This document shows, piece by piece, positions 11,451 to 22,930 of a stretch of DNA of 64,000 bases. A model generated the notes under the pieces. It saw nothing but the letters and a program-made list of their open reading frames with translations, did not search any database and was not told the origin of the DNA. Source of the stretch: Thinopyrum elongatum (Eukaryota > Streptophyta > Magnoliopsida > Poales > Poaceae); contig CM022298.1 of the NCBI GenBank assembly GCA_011799875.1, positions 495,483,180-495,547,179 on the forward strand. Reading direction: 5' to 3'. Each line of letters opens with the position of its first letter. The stretch's first letter is position 1. The position numbers and the translations under genes are program-made.

Positions 11451-13440
11451 GGCGGGTGGCTCGCAGTACACTACGAGTCGTGAGCCACCGTGTGGGTTAG
11501 CCATTTTGTGAGGTAGGTGCCACATCAGAGTCGTGAATTCATTATTTAAAACATTACACAACCCTTTCATACATACATGTTTTGGCCACATGCAGTCGAT
11601 GGTTGTCCTACACGACACTCGATACTCGTGTGTGACGCTTTCTGTGGGCCCGCGAGGTCATCGTCCATCACTTTGACGAACAGCCGGCAGTGAGGTTAAT
11701 TTGACCAGCAAGGTAGAATCTTTTTTGTTTGTGTTATGGTGGGAGTATATATATAGTACGCGTCGAAGAGGTGGGAGGGGACTAGCATATATACTATACG
11801 TACGCGTCCGTGAACAAGTACACCTCACTCAGTGTCGGGACTTTTTGGTTTTCGAGGCACGTGCCACATCAAAGTTGTGAAATTTGATATTCAAACATCA
11901 CACAACACCTCTTTGGGTCACATGCATGCAGGCGGTGGTTATCCTACGACACTCACGTGTGACGCTTCCATCTGTGGGCCCACGAGGCCATCGTCGATGC
12001 ATGCATCACTTTGACCTACATCGGGAGAGGTTAATTAATTTCCCCATCAAGGAGGATTCTTTTTGGGTTGTATTACGGTAGGAGCATATAGTATGCGTCG
12101 AAGAGGGGGAAGGGGACCATCATATGTAGTACGCTTCATGAACCTCGCTCTGTGTGGGGACTTTACGGTTTTCGAGGCATGTGCCACATCAAAGTTGTGC
12201 ATTTTGGGTATTCAACATATGTTTGGCCCACATGCAAAGCGATGGTGGTTGTCCTCATGCGCCCACTTAAGCGGTTATCACCGATATCGATGCTTTCCAT
12301 CTGTGGGCCCGCTTGGTCCATCACTACTTTGCCTGACAACGAGAGAGGTTATTTTGACTTAGGAGGGGATTATTTTTTGTTTGTAATACGGTATATATAT
12401 AGGTCATGCTCTGGGATGACATGATACAGTTTGAGCACACACATGCATGTGTACACATGAATCCCTCTCATCGAGTCAAAGTGGCTAGTACCACGACACG
12501 TCATGAACCGATCTCGCTCTGTGTGGGGACTGTACGATTTTTGACGCACGCACCACATCAATGTTGTGAAATGGTATTCAAACATGCATGCACGCATCAC
12601 CTCCATACATATGCATGTAGTGGTTGTCTTCGAAAGGTACACTCCCTCGCGTGGTTATCAGTGACAAGCCTATATATTCATGGGCCCGCGTGGACATCCA
12701 TGATCACCGTGACCGACGACAAGATAGGTTACCATGGCGGATTCTTCCTTTGGTTCGTGTTATCGTAGTATATAGGTCATGGTGAGATTCAGACCTAATT
12801 AAGTTTGAGCGCGTACTATGCACGCATGCATGCATGAATCCCCATCATCGGCTTGAAGTGTGGTGTGACATACATATGCATCGTCAACTAACCATCACTC
12901 AGTGTGGGGATTTCTGGTTCGAAAGCATGGTGCCACATCAAAGTTGTTCCATTGTGTATTCAAACACACCTCTCCATACATATGTTTGGGCCACACACAG
13001 GCAGTCGTTGTCTTCGGGGACTAGCTACTTGCATGATAATTGGCGAGCTAGCCCATCTCCAGGGTCGCATGGACGGCCATCACTTTGACCAACAACAAGA
13101 GAGAGGTTATATGACCAAGGTGGATTATTCTTGGTCCGTTTTATGATCCATCTTGGTGAGATGCCTCTCTGGACCGCCGACTGAAAGTGGGTGTGTGTGT
13201 GGGGGGGGGGGGAACTGCTACTTCGCACTTTGCTAGGTGAACCTCCGTGGGGGGCATGCATTCATATCATAGGACGCCCTTCCTGCCGACACGAGGTGGG
13301 GAGCAAGCAATACCGTGTGCTTTGCGAGATAGGTGCCACATCAAAGTTGCATTTGGTATTTGAACATCAAACCACACTTTTCATACATATATTTGGTCCA
13401 CATGCAAGTGTGTTCGTGTTCTGACCCTCTCCCCCGTCAT
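11450..13440. repeat. Degenerate tandem array, about 320-400 bp per unit, six copies
   Basis: The anchor TGCCACATCAAAGTTGTG occurs with variation at about 11518, 11862, 12182, 12551, 12931 and 13333, giving spacings of about 344, 320, 369, 380 and 402 bases. Units also share a GTGTGGGGACT start, a GGCCCACATGCA element, GTGGGCCCGCG and GAGAGAGGTTAT. The same array occurs inverted in X2 (40640-41950). A run of 12 G sits at 13201-13212. Short open frames here change identity from unit to unit and are not genes. Confidence 0.8.
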
Positions 13441-14041
13441 TTTTCGCCAAATTTATGAACATTAAAAAAGTCGGATGACGCAACAGACACGGTTCACTCA
13501 CACTAACCGTATGCCACACCGGTGCCCCTATCACGCACATCCGCACAGTACATTGGGCTCCACAAGGCTTCCCCTCTCAAAAATATCTACCCGCCTGCAG
13601 CTTTTTTCTGTTTGATAACACACGGTTATTATGTTTCGACCATGTGTGATGTTTCTTGTTCCCGCTCCTGCCTGCATCCCTTGAAAATATCTGCCCGCCT
13701 CGAGGGTTTTTCTGTTTCATAACACACGGTGGTTATCTCCAGACCGTGTGCGATGCACCATCATCCAAATTTTCAATAGCCCCGGCATTTCACTCCCGCG
13801 TTTGACTCCCGCGTAATAAAATTTTCAGTAGCCACGTCATTTCCTCAAACACACCCCCCCTCCACACACACCAAAACCTCCTCGGGCACGCGCACGCGCG
13901 CGCACACACACACCCCTCCCTCGCTCGAAACCCTAGTAAGGTCGCCGCCGCCGCCGCAAGGCCTCCATTGTCAACATCTGCCGGTTTGCCCGTGCCGCTT
14001 ACCCACCGATCTCCATACCCAGGCCGCCCTGAGTTTCTTAG
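13441..14041. other. Motif-bearing spacer and leader before the X1 B3 gene
   Basis: Bases 13480-13760 contain repeats of an AACACACGGTTAT / ACCGTGTGYGATG motif like that of the element ends. Bases 13850-14040 are C-rich, contain an alternating CACACGCGCG tract, and look like the leader of the gene starting at 14042. Confidence 0.4.
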
Positions 14042-16698
14042 ATGACGCCTGCCAAACGCCCCCTTTCCCATAGATCCCCATCCCCCAATCTAGAGCGTCG
14101 CAGCCTAAGCCTGGCTATGCTTCTCGTGGAGCTCGAGGAGCGACTGGCCCAAAAGAGGTGTATCGCGGTCTCTTCGCCCAACGTCGCCGAGGTAGCTGAC
14201 GAACAATACTGGCCGCAGGCACTCAATCAGCGGACTAGAGTATGCGGGTATGTCGCGGACGCCGGCTACGACATCGAGGTCGTCGACAGCGATGGCCTGA
14301 GGCGGGCTATGTCACAGGTTAAGTGGCCCACCCCCAACCCCTCGGGTTCAACCGCTGTCGATCTCATCCATGGCCCCGGCGCTGATCTCCTCTGGCTCGC
14401 TGTCAAGAATTTGCCATCCTACATCGCCATCGAGCCCCTTTTATCATTTCCGAAGGACATGTTCTGTGACGCTGGCTTGGGATCCACAGCTTCCAAGTTA
14501 GACCTCACCGACGGCGACCACGAGGAGGGCACCCTCTCCGGCTCTTCCAAGGGGAAAGAGCCCATCTGCTCTTCCAAGGGGAAAGAGCCCGCCTGTGACA
14601 TCAGGGAGGGCACCCTACAGTCGTGCTCCTGCGACAACATGGAGCGCATCTAGGGTCCGTTCTCTTCCCACGGGAACGAGCCCATCTGTGACAAGTGAGG
14701 AAACCCATCGAGTCCCTTTTGTAGTGTAGTGAGAATATGTCCAGTTTTAATTGCTATATCTGGTTGTTTGCAGTATGCCTTGTTTATTTCAGTTGTTCAC
14801 AATGTGATGCTGTATATGTGCAATTATTTACTGTGCAGTACATTTCATCAATCCAGTGTTAAACATACAGATAGGAATGCATATATTTGCTTGCTGTTAA
14901 GCCTGTTATAGCTAGCATATGCCTCTTTTAAAGTTTTTCGATTGTTCGGTTGTTTGCAGTTAGCATATGTCCAGTTTCAAATGTAATCTTTGGTTGTTCA
15001 TAGTATGACTTGTTTATTCTAGTTATTCACAACGTGATGTTCTATATGTGCAAGTATGAACTGTGCAGTTCAATTTCATCAATACCAGTTTCAACAATAC
15101 CACTATGAATGACTACATTTGGTTGCTGCATCTTGTAGTTAACACGCATTTCCATTTTTATTTAACAATAACCAGTGTACTTAGACCGGCACAATACCAG
15201 TTTGAATGACTATGTTTGCTTGTTGTTAAATGTTAGGCCTATTGCAATTAACACAACTTTCCACTTGTTTTGCTTTACTAGTGTGCTTAAACCTACACAC
15301 TGAAGCTATCTTTTGGAGATTATTTTGTCTGCCATGGATATATTTGGTTGATGTTTAGCCTGTTGTGCTTAACATGCCTCTCGATGTACCTACACAGGAA
15401 AATTTTGGGAACGACTGTTGTTTTCCATCGAGGTTAGTTTCATCCCATGGCTTATATATACTCACTGTTCAGGATATCGGTAGCTAGTACCATATAGGCC
15501 AGGGGCTGATAAGGGACTAATTGGTGAATCGGACTTTTAACTGAATATATCTGTAACCCATTTACCGTTAGGTTAACTAGGGCCATATGTAATATATCTG
15601 AGGCTACATAGCAAGATGCACTGTACTTAATGTCTAAATATGCAATCCTAGGGTACATAGCAACAAGGAAGAGTGTTACCTTAATGTTCTGATGATGTCT
15701 AGATATACGTAGAAGAGCAGCAGCAACAACAACAACAACAACCACAGCCCTGTTTGGATACTCAACTTAGCTAGAGGTTAGAGTTAGTTTCTAGCTCATG
15801 ACTAACCTTGAACTAACTCCATCCAAAGTGGTGTTTGGATGACAGGGTTAGATTGACAATAAATGCACTAGGAGAACTAGCTCCAATTAGCACCTCTTGG
15901 GTTGGATAGTTTTTTTGGGTGGGTTAGATGCAACTAGCTCAAACTAGCCCTCATGTTTGGATATACTTTAGGGCTATTTGAGCCCGAACTAGCTCAAACT
16001 AACTCTAACCCATAATTTGTAAGAATGCAATAAACTCCTTTCGGCCCATAATATAAGATGTTAATTCATCTAATATGTGAGTATATTGGATGTTATAAGA
16101 TATTATAAAAGAGTGTTGTACTACATCATTGTGCAATTGTTGTTTCGCTTCTAATATTAACTTGGTGCTTTTAGGTACATATGTCATTGGTAAAGATCCG
16201 TGCTTCAACCCTTTCTGCGTATGGGGCAATGAGATATCGATGAACCAACATCAAGTGAGGAAGCTGATAAAGATTGTTAGTAAAATGGGTCAAAAGATGG
16301 CAATTAAACTATTTGTTTACACTTTATCCAAGACAATAGCGAACTGCAGGATGGTAAGTAAGAACTCTGCAGCCGTCTTTTTACTTCCCATAATGAGTTG
16401 TGTTAGATGACAATGTCTGAATCTTTTTTCCTTTGTAGTGGTTCCCAAGCAGTTTACTCAAGATTACCTATCAAACTACATGATTGGTGGGCATGCAAAG
16501 GTTAGAGTATTTCTACCAGAACACGATGATTATCTAGATGTTTTCATGAAGACTGTGAAGGATGGGCGGTCGGCCATCACAAGGGGTTGGACTAGAGTCG
16601 TGCGTGTCTTCTGCATGGAGGAAGGCACAATATGGGCATTACGCTTCACCTTGTTCAGCAACCAGAATGTATTTCACCTCTTTCTTTATCGTCTTTAA
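14042..16698 (+). pseudogene. X-family B3-domain gene, X1 copy (one-base frameshift)
   Basis: The first coding block (14042-14653) starts MTPAKRPLSHRSPSP and contains VVDSDGLRRAMSQVKWP and two direct repeats of SSKGKEP. After a 1.5-kb gap comes an exon of 179 bases (16175-16353, PFCVWGNEISMNQHQVRKL) with a consensus donor. The last exon runs from 16439 to 16698. It encodes a B3-like DNA-binding fold, with MIGGHAKVRVF, DGRSAITRGWTRVVRVFCM and TIWALRF. Compared with X2 and X3, the last exon lacks one base near 16447 (TTCCC-AAGCAG), which shifts the frame after the splice. The same gene lies beside the CACTG end in all three X copies. Its native role is unknown. DNA binding is inferred from the fold. 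Confidence 0.68.
15745..16015. mobile_element. Possible foldback MITE inside the B3 gene intron
   Basis: GCCCTGTTTGGATACTC followed by GGTTAGAGTTAG at the left is roughly mirrored by CTAACTCTAACC and CATGTTTGGATA at the right. That is typical of small hAT- or Harbinger-like insertions. I could not define the exact ends or target duplication. Confidence 0.35.
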
Positions 16699-16859
16699 TA
16701 GTACAAGTATACAACTGTGGTTCATCATTCTTTATTTGGTTCTTATGTAATTCTTGAACATATGTACCTATGAATCGAATAATGCATTGGTTGTTTGAAC
16801 CTGATGGACATGAATAAAGCTATAGCATACATTCAAATTCAAATCCGGTACTATTTGAA

Positions 16860-17557
16860 ATAATAGCAATTAAATTACAGTGAAATTACCCTCTGCAGGT
16901 CGTTACGGCACACACAGTTGGTAAAACACAAACATTTGCGATATACACCATAATCTGACACGGTTCACAGAGAGGAAACGTGTGCAAGCATGCACACAGT
17001 TGCCGTTTGCAAAGCATGTGCGATGTCAGACAATATCACAAACGGTGCAGGCAAACTAAACATTTGTGATTGTTGCCTTATCGTACATGATTCGCAACCA
17101 TGAACTGTTTCTGATGTGGTATGCATCATAAACGTTGCACCACAGAATAGCGTGTGCGATAGTTGTCGTGTACGACAATGTTACGATGATCCGACATTTC
17201 ATAATCCTGTCCGACACTCGTACGACAATTAGCTAATCTTCTTAATTAGTTATCGCATATGGTTTGGGAAAAGCAAATGTGTGTGATTGTCTGCTTATCA
17301 TACACGTTCTATAATAGTGAACCGTTTGTGATGGGCTGCGCATCATAAACGTAGCACCACAGAATACCGACTGCGATGGCAATGCGAGCACAAACGAGTA
17401 GCGAGTACTGTATATGCATCAAGGCTCCCTATCCCCGACGGTTTCTGGGTCATGTGGGAAGGACCCCCCTATCGCCCACACTCACTAGGCGACGGTTCCA
17501 AATGCCATCACGGAAAGGGGTTAAAAACCGTTTGTATAGCACCTCGCTATACCAGTG
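16860..17557. repeat. X1 right subterminal repeats and terminal repeat
   Basis: Many copies of CACACGGTT / TGTGCGAT-type motifs run from 16900 to 17380 (for example near 16910, 16970, 17020, 17150, 17280 and 17330). A conserved end block follows: CCCTATCCCCGACGG, GGGTCATGTGGGAAGGA, AAAAACCGTTTGTATAGCAC and the terminal TACCAGTG at 17550-17557. The same block closes X3 at 35037 and, inverted, opens X2 at 36691. Confidence 0.8.
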
Positions 17558-18873
17558 AGAGGTCCAGTACAGTATGGCTGGATGTACCCTATTGAAAGGC
17601 GGCTAGGAACTTTCAAGGGATATGTTAGGAACAGAGCTAGACCTGAGGGTTCCATTGCAAAGGCCTACATTGCTACAAAAGCGTTGACATTCTGCTCAAA
17701 ATACATTGAAACAGCTGATCAGCTTAGCAAAGAGGTGGGTGAAGACAATCCCAAGCTCAATGTTTTCGATTGTTCTGTTCGAGTTATAGGGAAGAGTCGA
17801 CAAAATGACAAACCTAAAGATTTGGACAAAATGGTTTGGTATGTGTTGAATAACTGTCCTGAGATTCTGGCTTATATCGAGTAAGTGCTAAGTACTGTAG
17901 CTTATACATCATAATCTACTAAACTTGCAGCACATTCTTATATATTTAGATGTTTGACATGATCACTATGTTGTGCAGCATCTACAAAAAGGAGTTACTG
18001 TCGCAAAATCCAAGAAACATTGACGAACTGGTTATGGCAGGATTTGTGAAATGGTTCAAGAGCCGTGTAAGCTTTTGAATTACACTGTCAGTTTTTTTAA
18101 TATATTGAGTACATAAGATGATCAACTTGTCTATTTTCTAACCATAGGTTAAGAACATGAGGGGGGATGGGCAGGCAGTTAATGATGCCCTTTACGCACT
18201 AGCAATGGGCCCTGATACTCGGGTAAGACATTATGAATCTTGCGTTGTTGGAGATGTGCGCTACAACACCGTTGCACGCGACGAAGGCAGGAAGACACAA
18301 AACAGTGCCATCATGAACACGGATAAGTATGGCGAAGAGACAACTGAAGTGTATGCTAACATAACAGACATTGTTTAGTTGCAGTATATCTCTAGTTTCG
18401 AGGTTCATCGGTGTGTGGTTCTGTTGTGTTGTCGTTGGTATAACCTGTTTTCCAGGATCGCAAAACCCAGAGCTAATGATTATTTCAAATCCATCAATGT
18501 CAAGGCGGCGTACCAGACCGACGAGCCTTTTATTTTGGCAAATCAAGCAACACAGATATTTTTCTTGGAAGACACATATGCATGTAGCGATGACTGGAGA
18601 GTATTGCAAAGGTTTGGGCAGAGGAATTCGTTTAATGAAGTTGCACAACAAGATGATGCTTACACTGGTCCTGATGTAGAAGATTCCATAGATGTTCCTA
18701 ATATCTTTGAGAACCATCATGTCAATAACGCTGGCGAAAAGATTCCCTGTCGGGATGCGGACATACGAGAGTTAACCAATAAGACACCAACGTTCGAGGA
18801 CATTGAGGATGAAGAAGAAGATGACACTGGGGGGGATTACGATTCAAACAAATACACATGGCGAAGATGTTGA
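17558..18873 (+). pseudogene. TNP2-type CACTA transposase, 3' block (continues from 3420)
   Basis: This is the remainder of the CACTA-A transposase after X1. It begins with GPVQYGWMYPIERRLGTF and VRNRARPEGSIAKAYIATKA, the second half of DUF4218, up to a donor at 17881 (GTAAGT). A short exon follows (17979-18066, YKKELLSQNPRNIDELVMAG). The next exon starts at 18148 (MRGDGQAVNDALYALAMGPD). It leads into DUF4216-like sequence (SCVVGDVRYNTVARDEGRKT, then DEPFILANQATQIFFLEDTY and DDWRVLQRFGQR) and an acidic tail. A TAG at 18376, where relatives usually have a Glu codon, interrupts it. Intron ends are still good, so the decay is recent enough to leave the exon structure readable. Confidence 0.85.
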
Positions 18874-18879
18874 CGCTGC

Positions 18880-19360
18880 TGCTGCGGATGATGATTAGAT
18901 TGCTTTTGTCGTATTTGCCTGTGAGAAGACGACTTTTTATATACTATGTGAAATTGTGTTTTCTATGACAACTGAAACCTGATGAAGTTGTTGTTTAGTA
19001 TTTTGCTGTGAGAACATCACTTATTATGTATGTTGATTTGTGTTTGGTGATTGTATGATGACTAAAACATGATGACATTGTTGTTTAGTTGTACTCATAT
19101 TTGGCTGTGAAACTTGTATTTGATGACATAGTTTGCTGTTGGGCTGCAATTTGCTCGACGTCTTCGAATGCGAACAAAGCTGACCCAACAGGGCCTGTGC
19201 TAATTTATTTATATATGAGCAAAAGGGCCTCTGCTATTTATTTATTTATGAGCAAAAGGGGATACCCCCCGATTTCCGTTAATAGAAATCATTAGATGTT
19301 CACAACACTACGCACAGCCTGCTAAACATGTTTCATTCATTACTAGTTTCAGCAAAGTGC
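18880..19360. other. Spacer between the convergent TNP2 and GRF genes
   Basis: AT-rich, with a loosely repeated segment (TTGTTTAGT...TTTGCTGTGAGAA, near 18920, 18990 and 19080). It probably holds the 3' untranslated ends of both genes. No coding signal. Confidence 0.4.
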
Positions 19361-20040
19361 TCATGTCATAGCCACTGAATACTTCACGAGTGCTACATAC
19401 ACTACAAATAAAGAGACAATCATCCTACAGAGCACAACGATCTTGCCCATTATCTTCACAAGCTCTTTCATCTCCTCATTGTTGTCAAGGTCGTTCAGCA
19501 GCTGTTGCTTGGCCATGATCAGATGAACTACATCTTTAACCTTCTGCTCTGCATCTTCCTCTTCTGCCGTCCCTTCAGTTACTTGTCCAACACCCCAACC
19601 TGCTGGTATTGGGATTCCTCGGCTAACCAAATAATCAGCGTAGTTCCGTTCCCCCACATCAGCAACTTCCCAGAAATACAAATAACACAAATCTTCCCTT
19701 TTCTGCATGAATCAAATTGGAAGATCATCAATGAAACTATTAAAAAATCAGCAACTAAAAGCAGGCAAACAACACTTAAATATATTATTACCCCATGATT
19801 CGGGCATTTGTAGAAGACTCGGCCAGGGTTGACGATTGTAGTTGAGACGCGACGGATGACTCTGCGTGATTTGCAGCAGTGGCACCACACCAACGGCAGT
19901 GGGTTGCGATGAGCAACCGGCTGTGGTGAGTGTGCCGGCGGGGGTGTGATGAGACCCACAGGGGATGGTACGGGTGGCGACTTGGCGCATATCTGGTTGT
20001 TGCCTGCTGAAGAGCAGGTGAACGAGCCGCCAGCGGACAT
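19361..20040 (-). CDS. GRF zinc-finger protein carried by CACTA-A
   Basis: Two exons join in frame. Exon 1 is 20040-19792 (start MSAGGSFTCSSAGNNQ, donor GGG|GTAATA). Exon 2 is 19702-19361 (acceptor CATGCAG). The predicted protein is about 196 residues. Across the joint lies a GRF-type zinc finger: VWCHCCKSRR, STTIVNPGRVFYKCPNHG, then CYLYFWE. It matches the family pattern of CxC, a C about 25-30 residues later, and a final C followed by FW. GRF fingers bind single-stranded nucleic acid in several repair proteins. The function here is unknown. The tail has a Glu-rich stretch, a helical segment and a hydrophobic stretch, VVLCRMIVSLFVVYVALVKY, that may span a membrane. A TATA box lies upstream. 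No stops or frameshifts are visible, in contrast to the neighbouring transposase. Confidence 0.75.
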
Positions 20041-20142
20041 GGTTGCTGCGACTAGAGCTTCTGATGCTAGGTAGAGTAACTAGAGAAGAGGAGAAGTGAA
20101 CGTTGGATATGTCAGTTTCATTACTTGTGGAGTAGCATAGCA

Positions 20143-20152
20143 CTATATATAG
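20143..20152 (-). promoter_or_regulatory. TATA box of the GRF gene
   Basis: CTATATATAG lies about 105 bases upstream of the GRF start codon on the minus strand. Distance and composition fit a plant core promoter. Evidence is positional only. Confidence 0.5.
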
Positions 20153-20439
20153 TCATGGTCTAGGTTTGGATTCGAATTAGCTATAGGAGCACGTCTCTCT
20201 TTTTTCTAAAACTCAGCAACGTCTCTTTACTGGTACACTAGCTTGTTCTGTATGCCTTCTCAAGTCTTTGATTTTTCGGGAATGTTATGTCGAGAAAGTT
20301 CCCTGGGAGGAGGACGGCAAACGAACGCATTTTCCTGGCAGTTTTAGTTGTGAAGCAAGATCAAACGATGGCGGTTTCGGGAATGTTATCTGGCGAACGA
20401 GCCCAGTTTTTCTTTTCTTCCTATAAAAAAGTATGCTAC

Positions 20440-22930
20440 ATGGTGTCGGCTTAGTCAACAAACGATTGTGCCAACCTTGACCGTTGGATTGACATTCAAC
20501 GTCTATCTTGTTTCTTCAGTCTCTTCTTCCTCCAGCCGCCAAAGCCAAACCAGCACCGGCGGGACTGCCTGCTCCCGCCTCCCACGGCTGGTTGTGCTGC
20601 CGCGCACGCATCACGGCCACATCGCACCCTAAAACTCTGCGCATCTTCCCTGGCTCCTATTTGTTCCTGTCTGAGGCCTCACCATCATCCTCCGCCTTGG
20701 TTCGCTCACCGCGGCGCCGCCCTCCGGTGTTGTCAACATGGTCACCAACCGAGAGGAATAAGGAGATAACTGTACATGGTGAGGATGACAGTCGGGACCC
20801 ACCAGGATCATTGCAGTAGGCAAGCAAGTGCCTCCTTTATTACAAGAATAAAAATGGTTCCTCCTGATGGTTTCCTAACATCTGGGTCGCACGCCACTAT
20901 CAACGTAGTCAATAAGCGAGATAACTGCACAAGGAGCGGCTGACACCCGGGACCAGCAGCTCGCGCAGTATTTTTTTTTGTTTTCGGGGCGGAGCAGGGT
21001 ATCAACTGGGTTGTGCGGGAGCTGTGGCTGTCTAGCCCAAGCTTTTATTTCATATGTTTATCACATGACCAGCCCAGTTTTGTTTTTTCTTTCTGAAAAT
21101 GGCTAGCCTAGCTATTTTGTTTTTTGCAGAATAAGCAACGGAGGCCTACTTGCTTTTTTTGTGCCCTGCTGGGCCTGAAATCTTTCAAGATGACGAGGGA
21201 TGCATTCGGCTTGCCCAGAAAATGGGCTATAAGTAATAAGAAATGGGCTGTAAAATGAAAAATACAACAAACAGGTAATTAGTTCCAAATTACTTTCTTC
21301 TTTCTGATTTTGATATTTTAAATTTCATTGTTTTTGTGTGGGTAAAATTTCATTGGATTTTACATTAAGGTATGCTTATTTTTTAAATTAATTTGAATCT
21401 GGCTAGAAATTTCAGGTTGTATGCTGTTTGGGACAGATTTGGAGGCTGACTTGTGGGTCTACAAGGTTGACGTGTACGAAAGGCTTTGTCAACTTAGTCC
21501 ACAAACGATTCTAGCAGCAGTGACTGTTGGATTATTAATCCAACGGCCGTGCTGCTTCTTCAACCTCTGGTCTTCTTGCTTCAGCTGCCCAAACCAGCAC
21601 CGACCGTACTGCCTACTCATGCCTCCCGTGGCCGGCTGTGCTGCCGCGCAGGCCTAACCGTCCCACACTACTCCCATCACTGGCCTGGACATCCCTCTAC
21701 GCACCCACAATTCCTGTTATTCTCCGGAGACGGCAGACGAACCAGTAAACCCTCGTACTCCCCTCCGTGTGGGAAACAGCTGCCGAGTCTTCTTCGGCTC
21801 CGGGTCGTTCCCTTCCTAGGCCTAGCCGTCGTCCACCGCCCTGGTGCTCTCGGCGCGGCGTGGTCAACGTGGTCAATGAACGACATCCATCGAAAGAGGA
21901 TTGTACGTGGAGAGGATAACAGCTGGGTCCACGGCCGCACGCAAGTGCCTCCTTATTACACGCAAAATAATGATTCCTCCACCTAACAGCAGGGACCCAC
22001 CGGAAGCACCTTTGTATTTCATGAAAAAAAGTTCCTCCCGCTGACAACTCGGACCCACTAGCTATATCTTCGCACGCAAGGAAGTGCCTCCTTATTACGC
22101 ACAAAAAATGAATGCTCCCCCTGCTAGCTGGGACCCACCATATTTGGAGGCTGACTTGTGGGCCTACTAAGTTGGCGCGGACGCAGGATTTGTCAACTTA
22201 GTCAATATAAATGATTCTAGTTGCAGTGACCGTACGATGTCCATCCAACGGCCGTCATGTTTCTTCAACCTCTGGTCTTCTTGCTCCAGCCGGCCAAACC
22301 ATCGCTGGCTGTGGCGCCTGCTCTTGTGTCCCGTGGCTGGCTGTGCTGCCGCGCAGGCCTCACCGCCCCACCCTACTCCCATCGCTTGGCTGACCATCCC
22401 TGTACTCACCCAGACCTCCTGTTATTCTCCAGCAACGGCAGCCTCACACTGCAGCCGAACCAGTAAACCCTCATACCCCCGTCCGCATGGGAAACAACTG
22501 CCGAGTCTTCCCCGGCTCCGGGTCATTCCCTTCCTAGGCCTCGCCATCATCCACTGCCTTGGTGCTCTTGGCGCGGCGTGGTCAACATGGTCAAGGAACG
22601 ACTTCCATCAGAAGAGGACTGTACGTGGAGAGGCTGACAGCTGGGTCCACGGCCACAATAAGAAAGTGCCTCCTTATTACGCGGAAAATAATGATTCCTC
22701 CACCTGATAGCAGTGACCCACCGGAAGGGCCGCCGTATTTTGCGAAAAAAATGTTTCCTCCCTGACAGTTGGGACCCACCAGCTACATCTTCGCACGCAA
22801 GGAAGTGCATCCATATTACAGGCAAAAAAATGATTCTTTCCCCTGGCAGTTGGGACCCACCAACTATATCTTCGCACGCAAGGAAGTGCCTCCTTATCCT
22901 CCCTGAAAGCTGGGACCCACCGGGTCGAAC
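20440..22930. repeat. Three diverged direct repeats in the CACTA-A 3' region
   Basis: Blocks starting near 20456, 21487 and 22195 share the order GTCAACTTAGTC, CAACGGCCGT, TTCTTCAACCTCTGG, CTGTGCTGCCGCGCAGGCCT, and a GTGGTCAAC...GACAG end. Trailing units repeat AAGTGCCTCCTTATTAC and GGGACCCACC several times (near 21950, 22085, 22668, 22800 and 22885). Bases 20831-21480 between the first two blocks include related and AT-rich sequence. Long open frames here are by-products of GC-rich repetition. Confidence 0.7.

Larger units (their letters stand above)
3421..17557 (+). mobile_element. X1: 14.1-kb transposase-free CACTA element nested in CACTA-A
   Basis: The left end begins CACTATTGCAGGATGCTGCT and the right end, read inward, begins CACTGGTATAGCGAGGTGCT. 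AGA flanks both sides (3418-3420 and 17558-17560), the 3-bp duplication typical of CACTA elements. Removing the element plus one AGA joins DEAVLR to GPVQYGWMYP in frame inside DUF4218, which confirms both boundaries. Inside are an exonuclease pseudogene, a B3/F-box chimera, a Stowaway MITE, a zf-XS-like gene, a degenerate tandem array and a B3-domain gene. I found no TNP2 or TNPA homology, so mobility would depend on proteins supplied elsewhere. X2 and X3 share its ends and repeats. Confidence 0.92.
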
